Program-made: the position numbers and the translations under genes
Shown: positions 25,260 to 34,871 of the stretch, piece by piece
How the letters are laid out: each line of letters opens with the position of its first letter
Position numbering within the stretch: the stretch's first letter is position 1
Assembly: GCF_042738955.1 (NCBI RefSeq)
Contig: NZ_JBHYHC010000026.1
Span: forward strand, 1-64,000
Source of the DNA: Umezawaea sp042738955
Lineage (GTDB): Bacteria; Actinomycetota; Actinomycetes; Mycobacteriales; Pseudonocardiaceae
Reading direction: 5' to 3'
DNA length: 64,000 nt
Notes under the pieces: model-generated
What the model was told of the DNA's origin: nothing
The model's database searches: none
Seen by the model: the letters and a program-made list of their open reading frames with translations, nothing else

Positions 25260-26386
25260 GCCAGCCGGTGAGGATCCCCTCCGACGTCGACCGCGAAGAC
25301 CGGGTCATCGGCCAGCTGACCGCCCGACAACTGCTGATCCTCACCGTGACCGGGATCGTGCTCTACGGGACGTACTCGGCCACGAAGCAGTGGGTGCCCT
25401 TGCTGCTGTTCCTGGCCATCGCCATCCCGATCGGGATCACCGCAGCGTTCCTCGCGCTGGGCCAGCGGGACGGCATCACCATGGACAAACTCGCGCTCGC
25501 GGCACTGCGACAGCGGCTCGGCTCACGGCATCAAGTGGCAGCACCCGAGGGGATTCGGCCCGTTCCGGACTGGGTCACGAGCCGGGTCGCATCCTCCGGA
25601 GGATCGGACTCCCCGCTCGCGATTTCGCCAGCCGCACTACGGCTGCCCGCGGAGGCGGTCACCGACACCGGGGTCATCGATCTCGAGGTGGACGGGATGG
25701 CGGTGGTGGCCGTGTGCTCGACGGTCAACTTCGCGCTGCGGACCCCGGCCGAGCAGGAGTCCTTGGTCGCGTCCTTCGGGAGGTACCTGCATTCGCTCAC
25801 CGCACCCGTCCAGGTGTTGGTGCGGGCGGAGCGGCTCGACCTGTCCGGGCAGATCGCCGAGCTGCGCGAGCACGCCGGCGGGCTGCCGGACCCGGCGCTG
25901 GAGGCGGCGGCTCGTGAGCACGCCGACTACCTGGAGCAGCTCGGCCGTGCGACCGATCTGCTGCGGCGACAGGTTCTGCTGGTGCTGCGCGAGCCCGTTC
26001 GTGCCGCGGGCGTGACCGACGGACTCGGTGGCGCGCCCTTGCTCGCGAGGCTCACCGCTAGGCGCAAGGCAGCCAAACAGCACGGCGCGGTCGACGAGGC
26101 CGCCCGCCGGGCTGCCGAAGCCAGGCTGGCCCGACGGCTCGGAGAGGCCATCGACCTGTTGTCGCCCGCAGGGATCGTGGTCACGCCGCTGGACTCCAGC
26201 CAGGCCACCAGCGTCTTGGCGTCGGCGTGCAACCCCGACTCGCTCATCCCACCCAACGCAGGGCTTGCCGGTGCGGATGACGTCATCACCACCGCCCCCG
26301 ACGACGAGTGGGACGACAGCACGGTCGGCTCGGCTGACGAGGCCGACGACTGGGATGACGACGTCGACCAGAGGAGCGGCTCATGA
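25256..26386 (+). CDS. PrgI/VirB3-like conjugation protein
   Basis: This 376-residue protein begins with RIPSDVDREDRVIGQLTARQ, then two close membrane segments (LLILTVTGIVLYGTYSATKQ and VPLLLFLAIAIPIGITAAFL). This is the PrgI/SCO6880-type beginning that replaces VirB3 in Gram-positive systems. The rest is a soluble domain of about 270 residues, probably cytoplasmic, working with the VirB4 ATPase encoded next. GGAGGTGA lies just upstream, and the gene overlaps both neighbours by four bases (ATGA), a sign of tight translational coupling. Confidence 0.8.
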   Translation: MSQPVRIPSDVDREDRVIGQLTARQLLILTVTGIVLYGTYSATKQWVPLLLFLAIAIPIGITAAFLALGQRDGITMDKLALAALRQRLGSRHQVAAPEGIRPVPDWVTSRVASSGGSDSPLAISPAALRLPAEAVTDTGVIDLEVDGMAVVAVCSTVNFALRTPAEQESLVASFGRYLHSLTAPVQVLVRAERLDLSGQIAELREHAGGLPDPALEAAAREHADYLEQLGRATDLLRRQVLLVLREPVRAAGVTDGLGGAPLLARLTARRKAAKQHGAVDEAARRAAEARLARRLGEAIDLLSPAGIVVTPLDSSQATSVLASACNPDSLIPPNAGLAGADDVITTAPDDEWDDSTVGSADEADDWDDDVDQRSGS

Positions 26387-28209
26387 GGAACCGGAAGCGC
26401 GCCGCGACACCGCCGTCGACAGGTCGAGCGGGCGCGTTCACCCCTGACGCCATCTCGGTGCTCCCCCGCGCTTTGGAGGTCGGCGGGGAGTGGCTGTCCA
26501 GCTTCGCCATCGTCGGCTACCCGCGCGAGGTGCACCCCGGCTGGCTGCAGCCGCTGTTGACCTACCCCGGCCGGGTGGACGTCAGCCTCCACATCGAACC
26601 GATCGACCCGGTCACCGCCGCGGACCGGCTCAAGAAGCAGCTGTCGAAGCTGGAGAGCGGCAGGCGCAGCACCTACGAGAAGGGGCGTCTGCTCGACCCG
26701 CAGGTCGAGGCGGCGACCGAGGACGCGTACGTCCTGTCCTCGCGGGTGGCCAGGGGTGAGGGCAAGCTCTACCGGCTCGGCCTCTACCTGACCGTGCACG
26801 CCCCCACCGAGGAAGCGCTCGTCGACGAGGTGGCGGCGATCCGGTCGCTGGCGGCGTCGCTGCTGCTGGACTGCAAGCCGACGACCTACCGCAGCCTGCA
26901 GGGCTGGATCACGACGCTGCCGATGGGCGTGGACCTCGTCGGCATGCGCCGGACGTTCGACACCTCGGCGTTGAGCTCGGCGTTCCCGTTCACCTCGCCG
27001 GACCTCCCACCGCCGGATCCGACCTCGGTCAGCGCTCCGAGCGGCGTGCTCTACGGCTTCAACGTCGGCAGCCAGGGCCTCGTCCACCACGACCGGTTCG
27101 CACTCGACAACCACAACTCCGTGATCCTCGGTCGGAGCGGCGCCGGAAAGTCCTACCTGGTGAAGCTCGAACTCCTGCGCTCGCTGTACCGCGGCATCGA
27201 GATCCACGTCATCGACCCGGAAGACGAGTACGCCCGGCTCGCCGCAGCGGTCGGCGGCATCTACGTCCACCTCGGCGGCGACCAGGTTCGCCTCAACCCC
27301 TTCGACCTCCCCATCCACACCCGAGCCGACGGCCGCCGCACCGCTCCGCGAGACGCCCTGATCCGCCGCAGCCTGTTCCTGCACACCGTCATCGCCGTGC
27401 TGCTCGGCAGCGAGCCGGAACCAGCGGAACGCGCCGCTCTGGACTTGGCGATCACGACGACCTACCAGCGGGCGGGAATCACTTCCGACCCACGAACCTG
27501 GAGCCGCCCGGCGCCACTGCTCATGGACCTCGTCGAGGTCCTGGCCAACAGCAGGGACAGGGCGGCGACCGACCTGGCCGCCCGGCTCCAGCCCTACGTG
27601 ACCGGTGCGTTCTCCGAGCTGTTCTCTGGGCCGACCTCGACCCGCCCCGAGGGCCACTTGGTCGTGTTCTCACTGCGCGACCTCGCCGACGAGCTCAAGC
27701 CGATCGGCACGCTGCTGACACTGGACGCGGTGTGGAGGCAGGTCAGCAACCCGGCCGTCCGCAGGCCTCGGCTCGTGGTCGTCGACGAGGCCTGGCTGCT
27801 CATGAAGGAACGGGCAGGGGCCGAGTTCCTCTTCCGGATGGCCAAGGCGAGCCGCAAGCAGTGGGCGGGCATCACCGTGGCGACCCAGGACACCGCCGAC
27901 GTGCTCGGCTCGGACCTGGGCAAGGCCGTGGTGGCGAACGCGGCCACGCAGATCCTGCTCCGCCAAGCCCCGCAGGCCATCGACGAGATCACCCGCACCT
28001 TCGACCTGTCGATGGGCGAACGCCAGTTCCTGCTGTCCGCGGACCGAGGTCAGGGCTTGCTGTCCACCGGCACTCAGCGGGTGGCGTTCCAGTCGATTGC
28101 CTCGCCGACCGAGCACCACCTGGTGACCTCGAACCCGGCCGAACTCGCCGAGTACGCCGACGACCCGGCCGACGCCGACACCTCGTTCGTCGACCTCGAC
28201 GCCGCCTGA
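26383..28209 (+). CDS. virB4: VirB4-family conjugation ATPase
   Basis: This 608-residue protein has an N-terminal CagE/TrbE/VirB4-type domain and a C-terminal ATPase domain. Walker A is GRSGAGKS (residues 250-257), followed by HVIDPEDEYARL. Walker B is RLVVVDEAWLLM, and the sensor-like stretch GITVATQDTADVL follows. Length and motif order fit VirB4, the ATPase that powers assembly of the channel and substrate transfer. It is the best marker that this element uses a type IV secretion channel rather than the FtsK-like double-stranded-DNA translocase usual for Streptomyces elements. Confidence 0.92.
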   Translation: MRNRKRAATPPSTGRAGAFTPDAISVLPRALEVGGEWLSSFAIVGYPREVHPGWLQPLLTYPGRVDVSLHIEPIDPVTAADRLKKQLSKLESGRRSTYEKGRLLDPQVEAATEDAYVLSSRVARGEGKLYRLGLYLTVHAPTEEALVDEVAAIRSLAASLLLDCKPTTYRSLQGWITTLPMGVDLVGMRRTFDTSALSSAFPFTSPDLPPPDPTSVSAPSGVLYGFNVGSQGLVHHDRFALDNHNSVILGRSGAGKSYLVKLELLRSLYRGIEIHVIDPEDEYARLAAAVGGIYVHLGGDQVRLNPFDLPIHTRADGRRTAPRDALIRRSLFLHTVIAVLLGSEPEPAERAALDLAITTTYQRAGITSDPRTWSRPAPLLMDLVEVLANSRDRAATDLAARLQPYVTGAFSELFSGPTSTRPEGHLVVFSLRDLADELKPIGTLLTLDAVWRQVSNPAVRRPRLVVVDEAWLLMKERAGAEFLFRMAKASRKQWAGITVATQDTADVLGSDLGKAVVANAATQILLRQAPQAIDEITRTFDLSMGERQFLLSADRGQGLLSTGTQRVAFQSIASPTEHHLVTSNPAELAEYADDPADADTSFVDLDAA

Positions 28210-28243
28210 TTGCCGCACCCGCAGATTCACACCGAGGGGACTC

Positions 28244-29047
28244 ATGCCCACACCACAGGCCATCCCTGACGCTGCTCAACGACCCACACGACTGCTCACG
28301 CAGAACCGCGAGATGCGGCAGATCGGTGCCTGGAACTGGACGCTGCCCGCGTGGGCGGGCCGGTTGCCCGACGGCCGCACCTACAACACCTGTCCGAGCG
28401 CCGGGATCTGCGCTCAGGTCTGCTACGCGCGGCACGGGACCTACACGTGGCCGGTCGTGCGCGCCAAGCACCAGTCGAACCTGATGTTCGTCCTGGACGA
28501 CCTGGCGGGCTGGGAAGCCGCCATGCTCACCGAGCTGGGCGCGGCCAAGTTTCGTGGCGCCTGGATACGGATCCACGACAGCGGCGACTTCTTCTCCGAT
28601 GCCTACCTGCTGGCCTGGCTCCGGGTGTGCGCTGCCAGTCCGGACACGAACTTCTACCTGTACACCAAGGAAGTCGACCGGTTCCGACGGCTCGTCGAGC
28701 CGGACCCGCCGCCGAACCTGCTGTGGGTCTACTCCTACGGCGGAACGCAGGATGGCGTGTTGGACCCGGCTGTCGACCGCGTCGCCGACGTATTCCCCGA
28801 CGAGGCCGCCGTCAACAACGCGGGATGGGCTTCGCAGGAGGCCAGCGATCTGCTCGCCGTACTCGGTCCGAAGTTGGTCGGCGTTCCAGCCAACCGCCTC
28901 CCGGTCTGCCTGAAGCGGCTGGCTGGGCGGCGCTTCTCCGAGTGGCAAGCCGAGGTCGACAACGAGCGAACCACCCGCAGGCAGAACCGGCACCTGCGGG
29001 TCGTCGCCAACACAACCTCGGCCTCGGACGCGCCATGGGCAGCTTGA
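28244..29047 (+). CDS. GP88-domain protein
   Basis: This 267-residue protein has TCPSAGICAQVCYARHGTYTW near residues 45-65, with three conserved cysteines. IRIHDSGDFFS and YLLAWLRVCA follow. This matches the GP88 (gene product 88) domain of phages and mobile elements, sometimes compared to radical-SAM-like proteins because of the CxxxC..C pattern; no activity is established. GAGGGG precedes the ATG. It lies between virB4 and virD4 and overlaps the latter by 13 bases, so it is a real part of the transfer operon. Its job there is unknown. Confidence 0.8.
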   Translation: MPTPQAIPDAAQRPTRLLTQNREMRQIGAWNWTLPAWAGRLPDGRTYNTCPSAGICAQVCYARHGTYTWPVVRAKHQSNLMFVLDDLAGWEAAMLTELGAAKFRGAWIRIHDSGDFFSDAYLLAWLRVCAASPDTNFYLYTKEVDRFRRLVEPDPPPNLLWVYSYGGTQDGVLDPAVDRVADVFPDEAAVNNAGWASQEASDLLAVLGPKLVGVPANRLPVCLKRLAGRRFSEWQAEVDNERTTRRQNRHLRVVANTTSASDAPWAA

Positions 29048-31566
29048 CCGCAGAACGCCTCTGGACGGCTCACGCGCCGCTGTCGACCACCGTCTCCGGT
29101 TCGCCTTTGAACGACTACCTCCGCAACCCTTCAGCCGCGATCGAGACCGTGCTGAGTCACCTTCGCGAACTCACGCTCGTCTGGGGTCCGATCGCCGGCC
29201 CTGCCCTGGCCGCTCTTGTTGCGGTCGCTGTTGTCGCGCGGCGACGCTGGCGTCGTCGATTCCACGAGCAGTTGGTCGCCGACGCACGTCTGGTCACCGT
29301 GTTGGCTCCGCCGACGGTCGACGCTGCCGGAGCGATCACGCTGTGGTCGAACCTCGTCGGGTTGTTGCGGCCAGGCTGGTTGCGCCGGTTCACCGGGCAA
29401 CCGCACCTGGCATTCGAACTGGCCTTCTCCGACCACGGCGTCCAGATCCACCTGTGGGTGCCTGGGCTCGTACCGCCCGGCATGGTCGAGCGGGCGATCG
29501 AAGCCGCCTGGCCGGGTGCGCACACCAGCACCGCCCCGGCGAATCCCCCGATCCCCTTGGCTGGCCGGGAGGGCACGCGCGTCGAGGCGGTAGGCGGCGA
29601 GCTTCGACTCGCTCGTCCCGAGGCCCTGCCGATCCGCACCGACCATCCCGTCGATCCGATCCGAGCGCTGCTCGGTGCACCGGTCGGACTCGGACCTCAT
29701 GAGCGCGCCAGCGTGCAGATCCTCGCTCGCCCGGTCGCCGGTCACCGAGTTGTCAAGGCCCGTCGAGCAGCTCAACACGCGCACTCCGGTCGCTCGGCGA
29801 AGTTCTCCGGGCGACTGCTCGACATCATCACCCCCGGCAAGACCGCACGCCCGACGGCATCAACGCGAGCGCCGAAGTCGATGGACCGCCAGACGAGCCT
29901 GGCGTACGCCGCCCAGGACCGGGCGATCGTCGAGAAGCAACGCTCCAACCAGTTCGAGACCCGAATCCGCTACGTGGTCGCCACAACCGTTCCCGACGAC
30001 ACGACCGCGGCGGACGCGCAGGCCCTTCAGGAAGTCCTCCGCGGCCGAGCGCACGCGATCGCTTCCGCGTTCGCCGCCTTCTCCGAGCACAACTACTACC
30101 GCCGAACTCGCCTGCGCAATCCGGTGACCGCGCTGGCCGAGCGACGACTGGACAGGGGTGACCTGCTCTCGATTCCCGAATTGGCCGCGATCGCGCACAT
30201 CCCGATCGACGACTCCACCCCAGGTCTTCAACGAGCAGGCGCGAAGGCCGTGCCTCCCCCGCCGGGCATCGCGGGCATCGGCGACGAGATCAAGCTGCTG
30301 GGCCGCAGCGACTCCGGCCATTCCCGTCCGGTGGGCCTGCACGTCGTCGACGCTCGACACCACCTGCACATCCTCGGCGCGACGGGCTCGGGCAAGTCCG
30401 AACTGATGGCCCGGATGATCCTCGACGACGCTCAAGCGGGCCGCGGCGTTGTCGTCGTCGATCCGAAAGGCGACCTGGTCAGCGACATCCTCATGCGCCT
30501 GCCGGAGGAACTGGGCGAGAAGGTAGTGCTGTTCGACGCCGACTCCCGAGCCCGCCCGCCCGTGCTCAACCCGCTGGAAGGTGAGGACAAGGCCCGCGCG
30601 GTCGACAACCTCGTGTCGATCTTCTCCCGCATCTACGCCTCCTCTTGGGGGCCACGCACCGACGACATCCTGCGGGCGGGTCTGCTCACCCTTACCGCGA
30701 TGCCGGGTACCCCGACCTTGGTCGACCTGCCGAAGCTGCTCACCGTCCCGGCGTTCCGGCAACGAGCGTGCGACCAGATCAGCGACGACGTCCTGAAAGG
30801 CTTCTGGTCCTGGTACGACAACCTGTCCGAAGCCAGCCGAGCACAGGTCATCGCCCCGCTGATGAACAAGGTCAGGGGCTTCCTGCTCCGCCCGTTCGTC
30901 CGCGCGGCGATCGCGGGCGGGCCGTCCACCATCGACATGGACAACATCCTCGACACCGGCGGAATCTGCCTGGTCCGCATCGCCCGTGACGCCCTCGGCA
31001 TGGAAACCGCCCGTCTGGTCGGCTCCATCGTCGTCGCCCGCACCTGGCAAGCCGCCACACGCCGAGCCCGGATCGCGCAACGCGACCGACGCGACTGCAG
31101 CCTCTACGTCGACGAGTGCCACAACTTCCTGAACCTCGCCTACTCCCTGGAAGACATGCTCGCCGAGGCCAGGGGCTACCGACTGGCGATGACGCTGGCT
31201 CACCAGTACCTCGGCCAACTACCGAAGGAGCTCGAAGAGGGCATCAGCACCAACGCCCGCAGCAAGATCTTCTTCAACGCCAGCCCCGAGGATGCCAAGA
31301 AACTCGCCCGGCACACCTTGCCCCGCCTGAACGACCATGACCTGTCGAACCTCGGCGTCTACCACGTCGCCGCCCGCCTGGTGCTCGGTGGCGAGGAAGC
31401 CCCGCCGTTCACCGCCATCACCGACAAGCTCCCGCCAGCTGTCCCCGGCCGTGCAAAGGCGATCCGCGCCGCCGCGAAGGTGAACACCCGACCCCTCGTG
31501 TCCGAGCAGCAACCAGCTGCCCATCAAGTCAGGAACCCATCCGCGGATCCACGCCGCACTGCCTGA
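29035..31566 (+). CDS. virD4: VirD4-like type IV coupling protein
   Basis: This 843-residue protein has an N-terminal membrane anchor (IAGPALAALVAVAVVARRRW) and a long non-ATPase region. The ATPase domain has Walker A GATGSGKS near residue 450, VVVVDPKGDLVSDI next, and Walker B LYVDECHNF near residue 690, then AMTLAHQYLGQL. These are the hallmarks of TraD/VirD4 coupling proteins, which bring the DNA-protein complex to the channel. The ATG at 29035 is chosen because the longer open frame upstream is merely GP88 read out of frame. It overlaps GP88 by 13 bases. It sits at the inner face of the membrane. Confidence 0.9.
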   Translation: MGSLTAERLWTAHAPLSTTVSGSPLNDYLRNPSAAIETVLSHLRELTLVWGPIAGPALAALVAVAVVARRRWRRRFHEQLVADARLVTVLAPPTVDAAGAITLWSNLVGLLRPGWLRRFTGQPHLAFELAFSDHGVQIHLWVPGLVPPGMVERAIEAAWPGAHTSTAPANPPIPLAGREGTRVEAVGGELRLARPEALPIRTDHPVDPIRALLGAPVGLGPHERASVQILARPVAGHRVVKARRAAQHAHSGRSAKFSGRLLDIITPGKTARPTASTRAPKSMDRQTSLAYAAQDRAIVEKQRSNQFETRIRYVVATTVPDDTTAADAQALQEVLRGRAHAIASAFAAFSEHNYYRRTRLRNPVTALAERRLDRGDLLSIPELAAIAHIPIDDSTPGLQRAGAKAVPPPPGIAGIGDEIKLLGRSDSGHSRPVGLHVVDARHHLHILGATGSGKSELMARMILDDAQAGRGVVVVDPKGDLVSDILMRLPEELGEKVVLFDADSRARPPVLNPLEGEDKARAVDNLVSIFSRIYASSWGPRTDDILRAGLLTLTAMPGTPTLVDLPKLLTVPAFRQRACDQISDDVLKGFWSWYDNLSEASRAQVIAPLMNKVRGFLLRPFVRAAIAGGPSTIDMDNILDTGGICLVRIARDALGMETARLVGSIVVARTWQAATRRARIAQRDRRDCSLYVDECHNFLNLAYSLEDMLAEARGYRLAMTLAHQYLGQLPKELEEGISTNARSKIFFNASPEDAKKLARHTLPRLNDHDLSNLGVYHVAARLVLGGEEAPPFTAITDKLPPAVPGRAKAIRAAAKVNTRPLVSEQQPAAHQVRNPSADPRRTA

Positions 31567-31597
31567 ATCCGTTGCGCACCCAACAGGGGGTCGATTA

Positions 31598-32623
31598 GTG
31601 ATCACCAATCCCACTTCGCAACGTGCACTGCGCGGACACATGCCACAACGCCCGACACCGCGTTCAGCTAGCACCGGCGAGCACCACGCCCAACTGGCCG
31701 GACGGCTCACCCCACGAGACCGCTGGGTCGCACGCATGCTGCACGAACACCGCGTCCTCACTACCCAGCAGATCGTCGAGCTCGCCTTTCCCTCGACGCG
31801 CGCTGCCAACCACCGGCTGCTGGAGCTCTACCGCTGGCGCGTCATCGACCGGTTCCAGCCCTTCGTGACCAGCGGAACCGCCCCCATGCACTACGTGCTC
31901 GACGTCGCCGGAGCGATCGCACTGGCGTACGAGGACGGCCTGGTCCCCAAGGAGATCGGCTACCGACACGAGGACTCCATCGGCATCGCGCACTCACTAC
32001 GGCTGGCGCACACCGTTGGCGTCAACGGATTCTTCACCGCCCTCGTGAACCTGAGCCGACAGCCAGACGCACGAGGATGTCTCACCGCATGGTGGTCCGA
32101 ACTGCGCTGCGGACGGCTCTTCGGCGACATGGTCCGCCCGGACGCCTACGGCAGATGGCGCGAAGACGCGCAGCAGATCGAGTTCTTCCTGGAGTTCGAC
32201 TTCGGCACCGAGCAGCTGAACCGGCTCGGCCGCAAGCTCCACGACTACGAGAAGCTCGCTGCCGCCACGGGAATCACCACCCCGGTGCTCCTGTGGTTGC
32301 CCACAGCCCGTCGTGAAGGGACCGCCAGGCGCGCACTTGCCGAAGCCCTGAACCTCCTAGGTCAGCAAGCCTTGGTTCCGCTGGCAACCAGCACAGCAGA
32401 CTTTCCAATCGTCGCCTCCGCGAACAGCCCGGCATCGGCCAGATGGCTACCGCTCACCGTCGACAGGAATCAGCCGACCTCCCGCAAGCGGCTCATCGAC
32501 CTCGCCCGAGTCTGGGACCTCGACACCCCACAGGAAGACGCCGAGGCATCACCGCCAGACCGGCGGCAAACCAAGTCCGACCTAGCACCTCCCACGCCCC
32601 TGCCACCGCTCCCCTCGAGGTGA
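31598..32623 (+). CDS. Replication-relaxation family protein
   Basis: This 341-residue protein carries the winged-helix-like start LTPRDRWVARMLHEHRVLTT then QIVELAFPSTRAANHRLLEL. VLDVAGAIALAYEDG and IEFFLEFDFGTEQLNRLGRK follow. This is the replication-relaxation family (Replic_Relax type), thought to act in initiation of plasmid or ICE replication/transfer. No three-histidine HUH motif is visible. As it is the only candidate for nicking or origin binding in this operon, it may serve as the element's relaxosome protein. The GTG start at 31598 has a GGGGG site. The last 40 residues are disordered. Confidence 0.75.
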   Translation: MITNPTSQRALRGHMPQRPTPRSASTGEHHAQLAGRLTPRDRWVARMLHEHRVLTTQQIVELAFPSTRAANHRLLELYRWRVIDRFQPFVTSGTAPMHYVLDVAGAIALAYEDGLVPKEIGYRHEDSIGIAHSLRLAHTVGVNGFFTALVNLSRQPDARGCLTAWWSELRCGRLFGDMVRPDAYGRWREDAQQIEFFLEFDFGTEQLNRLGRKLHDYEKLAAATGITTPVLLWLPTARREGTARRALAEALNLLGQQALVPLATSTADFPIVASANSPASARWLPLTVDRNQPTSRKRLIDLARVWDLDTPQEDAEASPPDRRQTKSDLAPPTPLPPLPSR

Positions 32624-32627
32624 TTCG

Positions 32628-33584
32628 GTGAAGATCGTCATAGCCGCAGCGGCCACTCTGCTCGCCATTCCCGTGATGATCGGCTTCGTCGGCCAAGCAA
32701 CCCTCGGCACGCTTTCCACCAGGTCGTCCGACACGACGATCAACTGCGCCAAGCCCATCTCCGACATACCGCCCACCTACTGCGCGCTCTACGTCGCGGC
32801 CGCCCCTGTGTGCCCCGGCCTTGACTGGTCGGTGCTCGCCGCCATCGGCAAGATCGAGTCCGACCACGGCAGGCTCGCGCTGCCTGGTGTTCACGACGGC
32901 GAGAACTACGCCGGTGCCGGCGGCCCGATGCAGTTCCTCGCCCCGACCTTCGCCAGTGTCGTAGCAAGCCACCAACTACCACCAGGCGGTGCTTCACCGC
33001 CATCGCGGTACAACCCGCACGACGCCGTGCATGCGGCGGCGTTCTACCTGTGCGACAGCGGAGTGCAACGAGGTGATCTCCGAGCTGCGATCTTCGCCTA
33101 CAACCACGCCGAGTGGTACGTCAACCAGGTGCTCGAGCAAGCCACGAAGTACGCGCAGGAAGCATCGAGCGGCAGCAACTGCACCACCATCGCGGCACCA
33201 AACCCCATCGCACGAGCCGCCATTGCGTACGCGTGCAAGCAGCTCGGCCTCCCGTACGTGTGGGGCGGCAACGGTCCCGACGGCGGACACACCGGCTTCG
33301 ACTGCTCAGGACTCACCAAAGCGGCGTACGCGGCAGCCGGAATCACGTTGCCACGCACTGCCCAAACCCAGTTCGACGCCCATCCCCGCCTACCGAGCGG
33401 CACATCCCTCCAACCGGGCGATCTCGTCTTCTACGGCTCCCCTGGCAACATCCACCACGTCGGCCTCTTCATCGGCAACGAACTGATGATCAACGCGCCC
33501 ACATTCAACCAACCCGTACAGATCGCAAAATACCGTTACTCAGGTGACGACTACGCAGGAGCGGCGCGTCCCGCAAAATCCTAA
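32628..33584 (+). CDS. Lytic transglycosylase/NlpC-P60 peptidase fusion
   Basis: This 318-residue protein has an N-terminal membrane anchor (KIVIAAAATLLAIPVMIGF). A lytic-transglycosylase domain follows (VLAAIGKIESDHGRL with the catalytic Glu, then AGGPMQFLAPTF). The C-terminal NlpC/P60 domain has FDCSGLTKAAY with catalytic Cys and IHHVGLFIG with catalytic His. Proteins of this layout are the VirB1-like cell-wall hydrolases of Gram-positive conjugation systems, opening the wall for the channel. It starts four bases after the previous stop, with GAGGTG upstream. It closes the transfer operon. Confidence 0.9.
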   Translation: MKIVIAAAATLLAIPVMIGFVGQATLGTLSTRSSDTTINCAKPISDIPPTYCALYVAAAPVCPGLDWSVLAAIGKIESDHGRLALPGVHDGENYAGAGGPMQFLAPTFASVVASHQLPPGGASPPSRYNPHDAVHAAAFYLCDSGVQRGDLRAAIFAYNHAEWYVNQVLEQATKYAQEASSGSNCTTIAAPNPIARAAIAYACKQLGLPYVWGGNGPDGGHTGFDCSGLTKAAYAAAGITLPRTAQTQFDAHPRLPSGTSLQPGDLVFYGSPGNIHHVGLFIGNELMINAPTFNQPVQIAKYRYSGDDYAGAARPAKS

Positions 33585-33790
33585 TCGCTACACCTCACGA
33601 ACGAAATCACCATCTTCACATGAACTTATCGAGCTGGATCACGAAACGGGCCATCCACGTGGCGAAAATGGATCTTATAAAGCCCTTCAGAAAGTCGACA
33701 TGAAATCCGCCACTTGACAAATTGAGTAATTCTATTCGAGATACAGATTAATTCAAAGTTGGACAGACCTAATCTCACCGCTAGACTGAG

Positions 33791-34720
33791 TCAGCGACCA
33801 GTCTGATCGAGGAAGATGATAATCTTACTCCACAGCGCCTCAAAGAGCTCCTCCGCAGTCAACAGCAGGATAGCTCCACTATTGCTTAGATCCTGAAAAT
33901 TCAACTTTGTCACCCCGGCTCCGGGATCCCATTCAGGCCGCACAAAGCCGTTACTGCCACCCGTCACCCTCGGCCACTGAAAAGCCATCGTCAGAGAACC
34001 TGCCCAACCGGCGTCGCCTCGAGTCAACTTTAGCTCACACCAAGGGCTATGAGCCTTATCGACCAGCACTGAGACTTGACTCGACGACGTTCGGACGTAC
34101 CCTCGGAAACCGTAGTTTTCCAGCACATTAATCTCGTCCGCGAAGCGTCTTCCGATATACTGCAGAGTTTCATCCAACGTTTCCTCGGCATTGAGCTGCG
34201 CGGGTGGCAACGTTGGCATTCGGAGTGAGGTCAGTCTCGGCGTAGAACTCGTACCAGAGCTTGAAATCGACGATTTTGGCGTCGCTTGGCGACTTTCGAT
34301 TCCAATACGCTGCAAGATAGCCTGAGCAAGACGTTCAGGCGAATAGGCAGCGGATTCAAGGTAGATCGTGGCCGGGCTCATATATTCGGCTGGAATCTTG
34401 AAGTCGTCCATGAGCACTGGGAGAATATAGTCCTCTTGCTCAATCGCGCGAAGCAGAGAAGTGCGCAACTCATCCATTGGATACGACCCAGCGAAGTAGT
34501 CGCGCGAAAAGAACGGAACCACGTATCTGGTGCTCACGCTGCCGTAGATCTTGCGCAACTCAACAATTACATTAAGCCCCCACAGATTAACCTGCTCATC
34601 CAGATCGTAAAATACTTTCAATCCTAGTTTCTTGCATTCGCGTACTACACTCTCGACATACGCACGCTGCGCACCAGAAAACGAAACCGCGAGATCATAG
34701 CTTTTAGCCTGATTAGTCAT
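33791..34720 (-). CDS. TIR-domain protein
   Basis: This 309-residue protein has an N-terminal TIR domain: YDLAVSFSGAQRAYVESVV, then KVFYDLDEQ, VVPFFSRDYFAGSYPMDEL and IYLESAAYSPE. Glu84 in YPMDEL is in the position of the NADase catalytic glutamate of bacterial TIR effectors. The C-terminal 150 residues are not recognised and may sense a trigger or partner. The gene is clearly AT-richer than the conjugation operon it faces, a sign of separate acquisition. TIR proteins deplete NAD+ or make signalling nucleotides in antiphage defence. No Thoeris-type ThsA partner is next to it. Confidence 0.85.
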   Translation of the reverse strand: MTNQAKSYDLAVSFSGAQRAYVESVVRECKKLGLKVFYDLDEQVNLWGLNVIVELRKIYGSVSTRYVVPFFSRDYFAGSYPMDELRTSLLRAIEQEDYILPVLMDDFKIPAEYMSPATIYLESAAYSPERLAQAILQRIGIESRQATPKSSISSSGTSSTPRLTSLRMPTLPPAQLNAEETLDETLQYIGRRFADEINVLENYGFRGYVRTSSSQVSVLVDKAHSPWCELKLTRGDAGWAGSLTMAFQWPRVTGGSNGFVRPEWDPGAGVTKLNFQDLSNSGAILLLTAEELFEALWSKIIIFLDQTGR

Positions 34721-34871
34721 TCAAATATTCCCGGTCGCCGTGTGGTCAGAACGAGTACGCAGAGTACGTGAGATAGCACTTCCAGGGCTACCGCTGTGGT
34801 TACCCACACGATGAAGGAATGGCCTAAATAGCAAAGGATTGTCCGAGCAGTCCAGGTTCCGATGAGCGACG

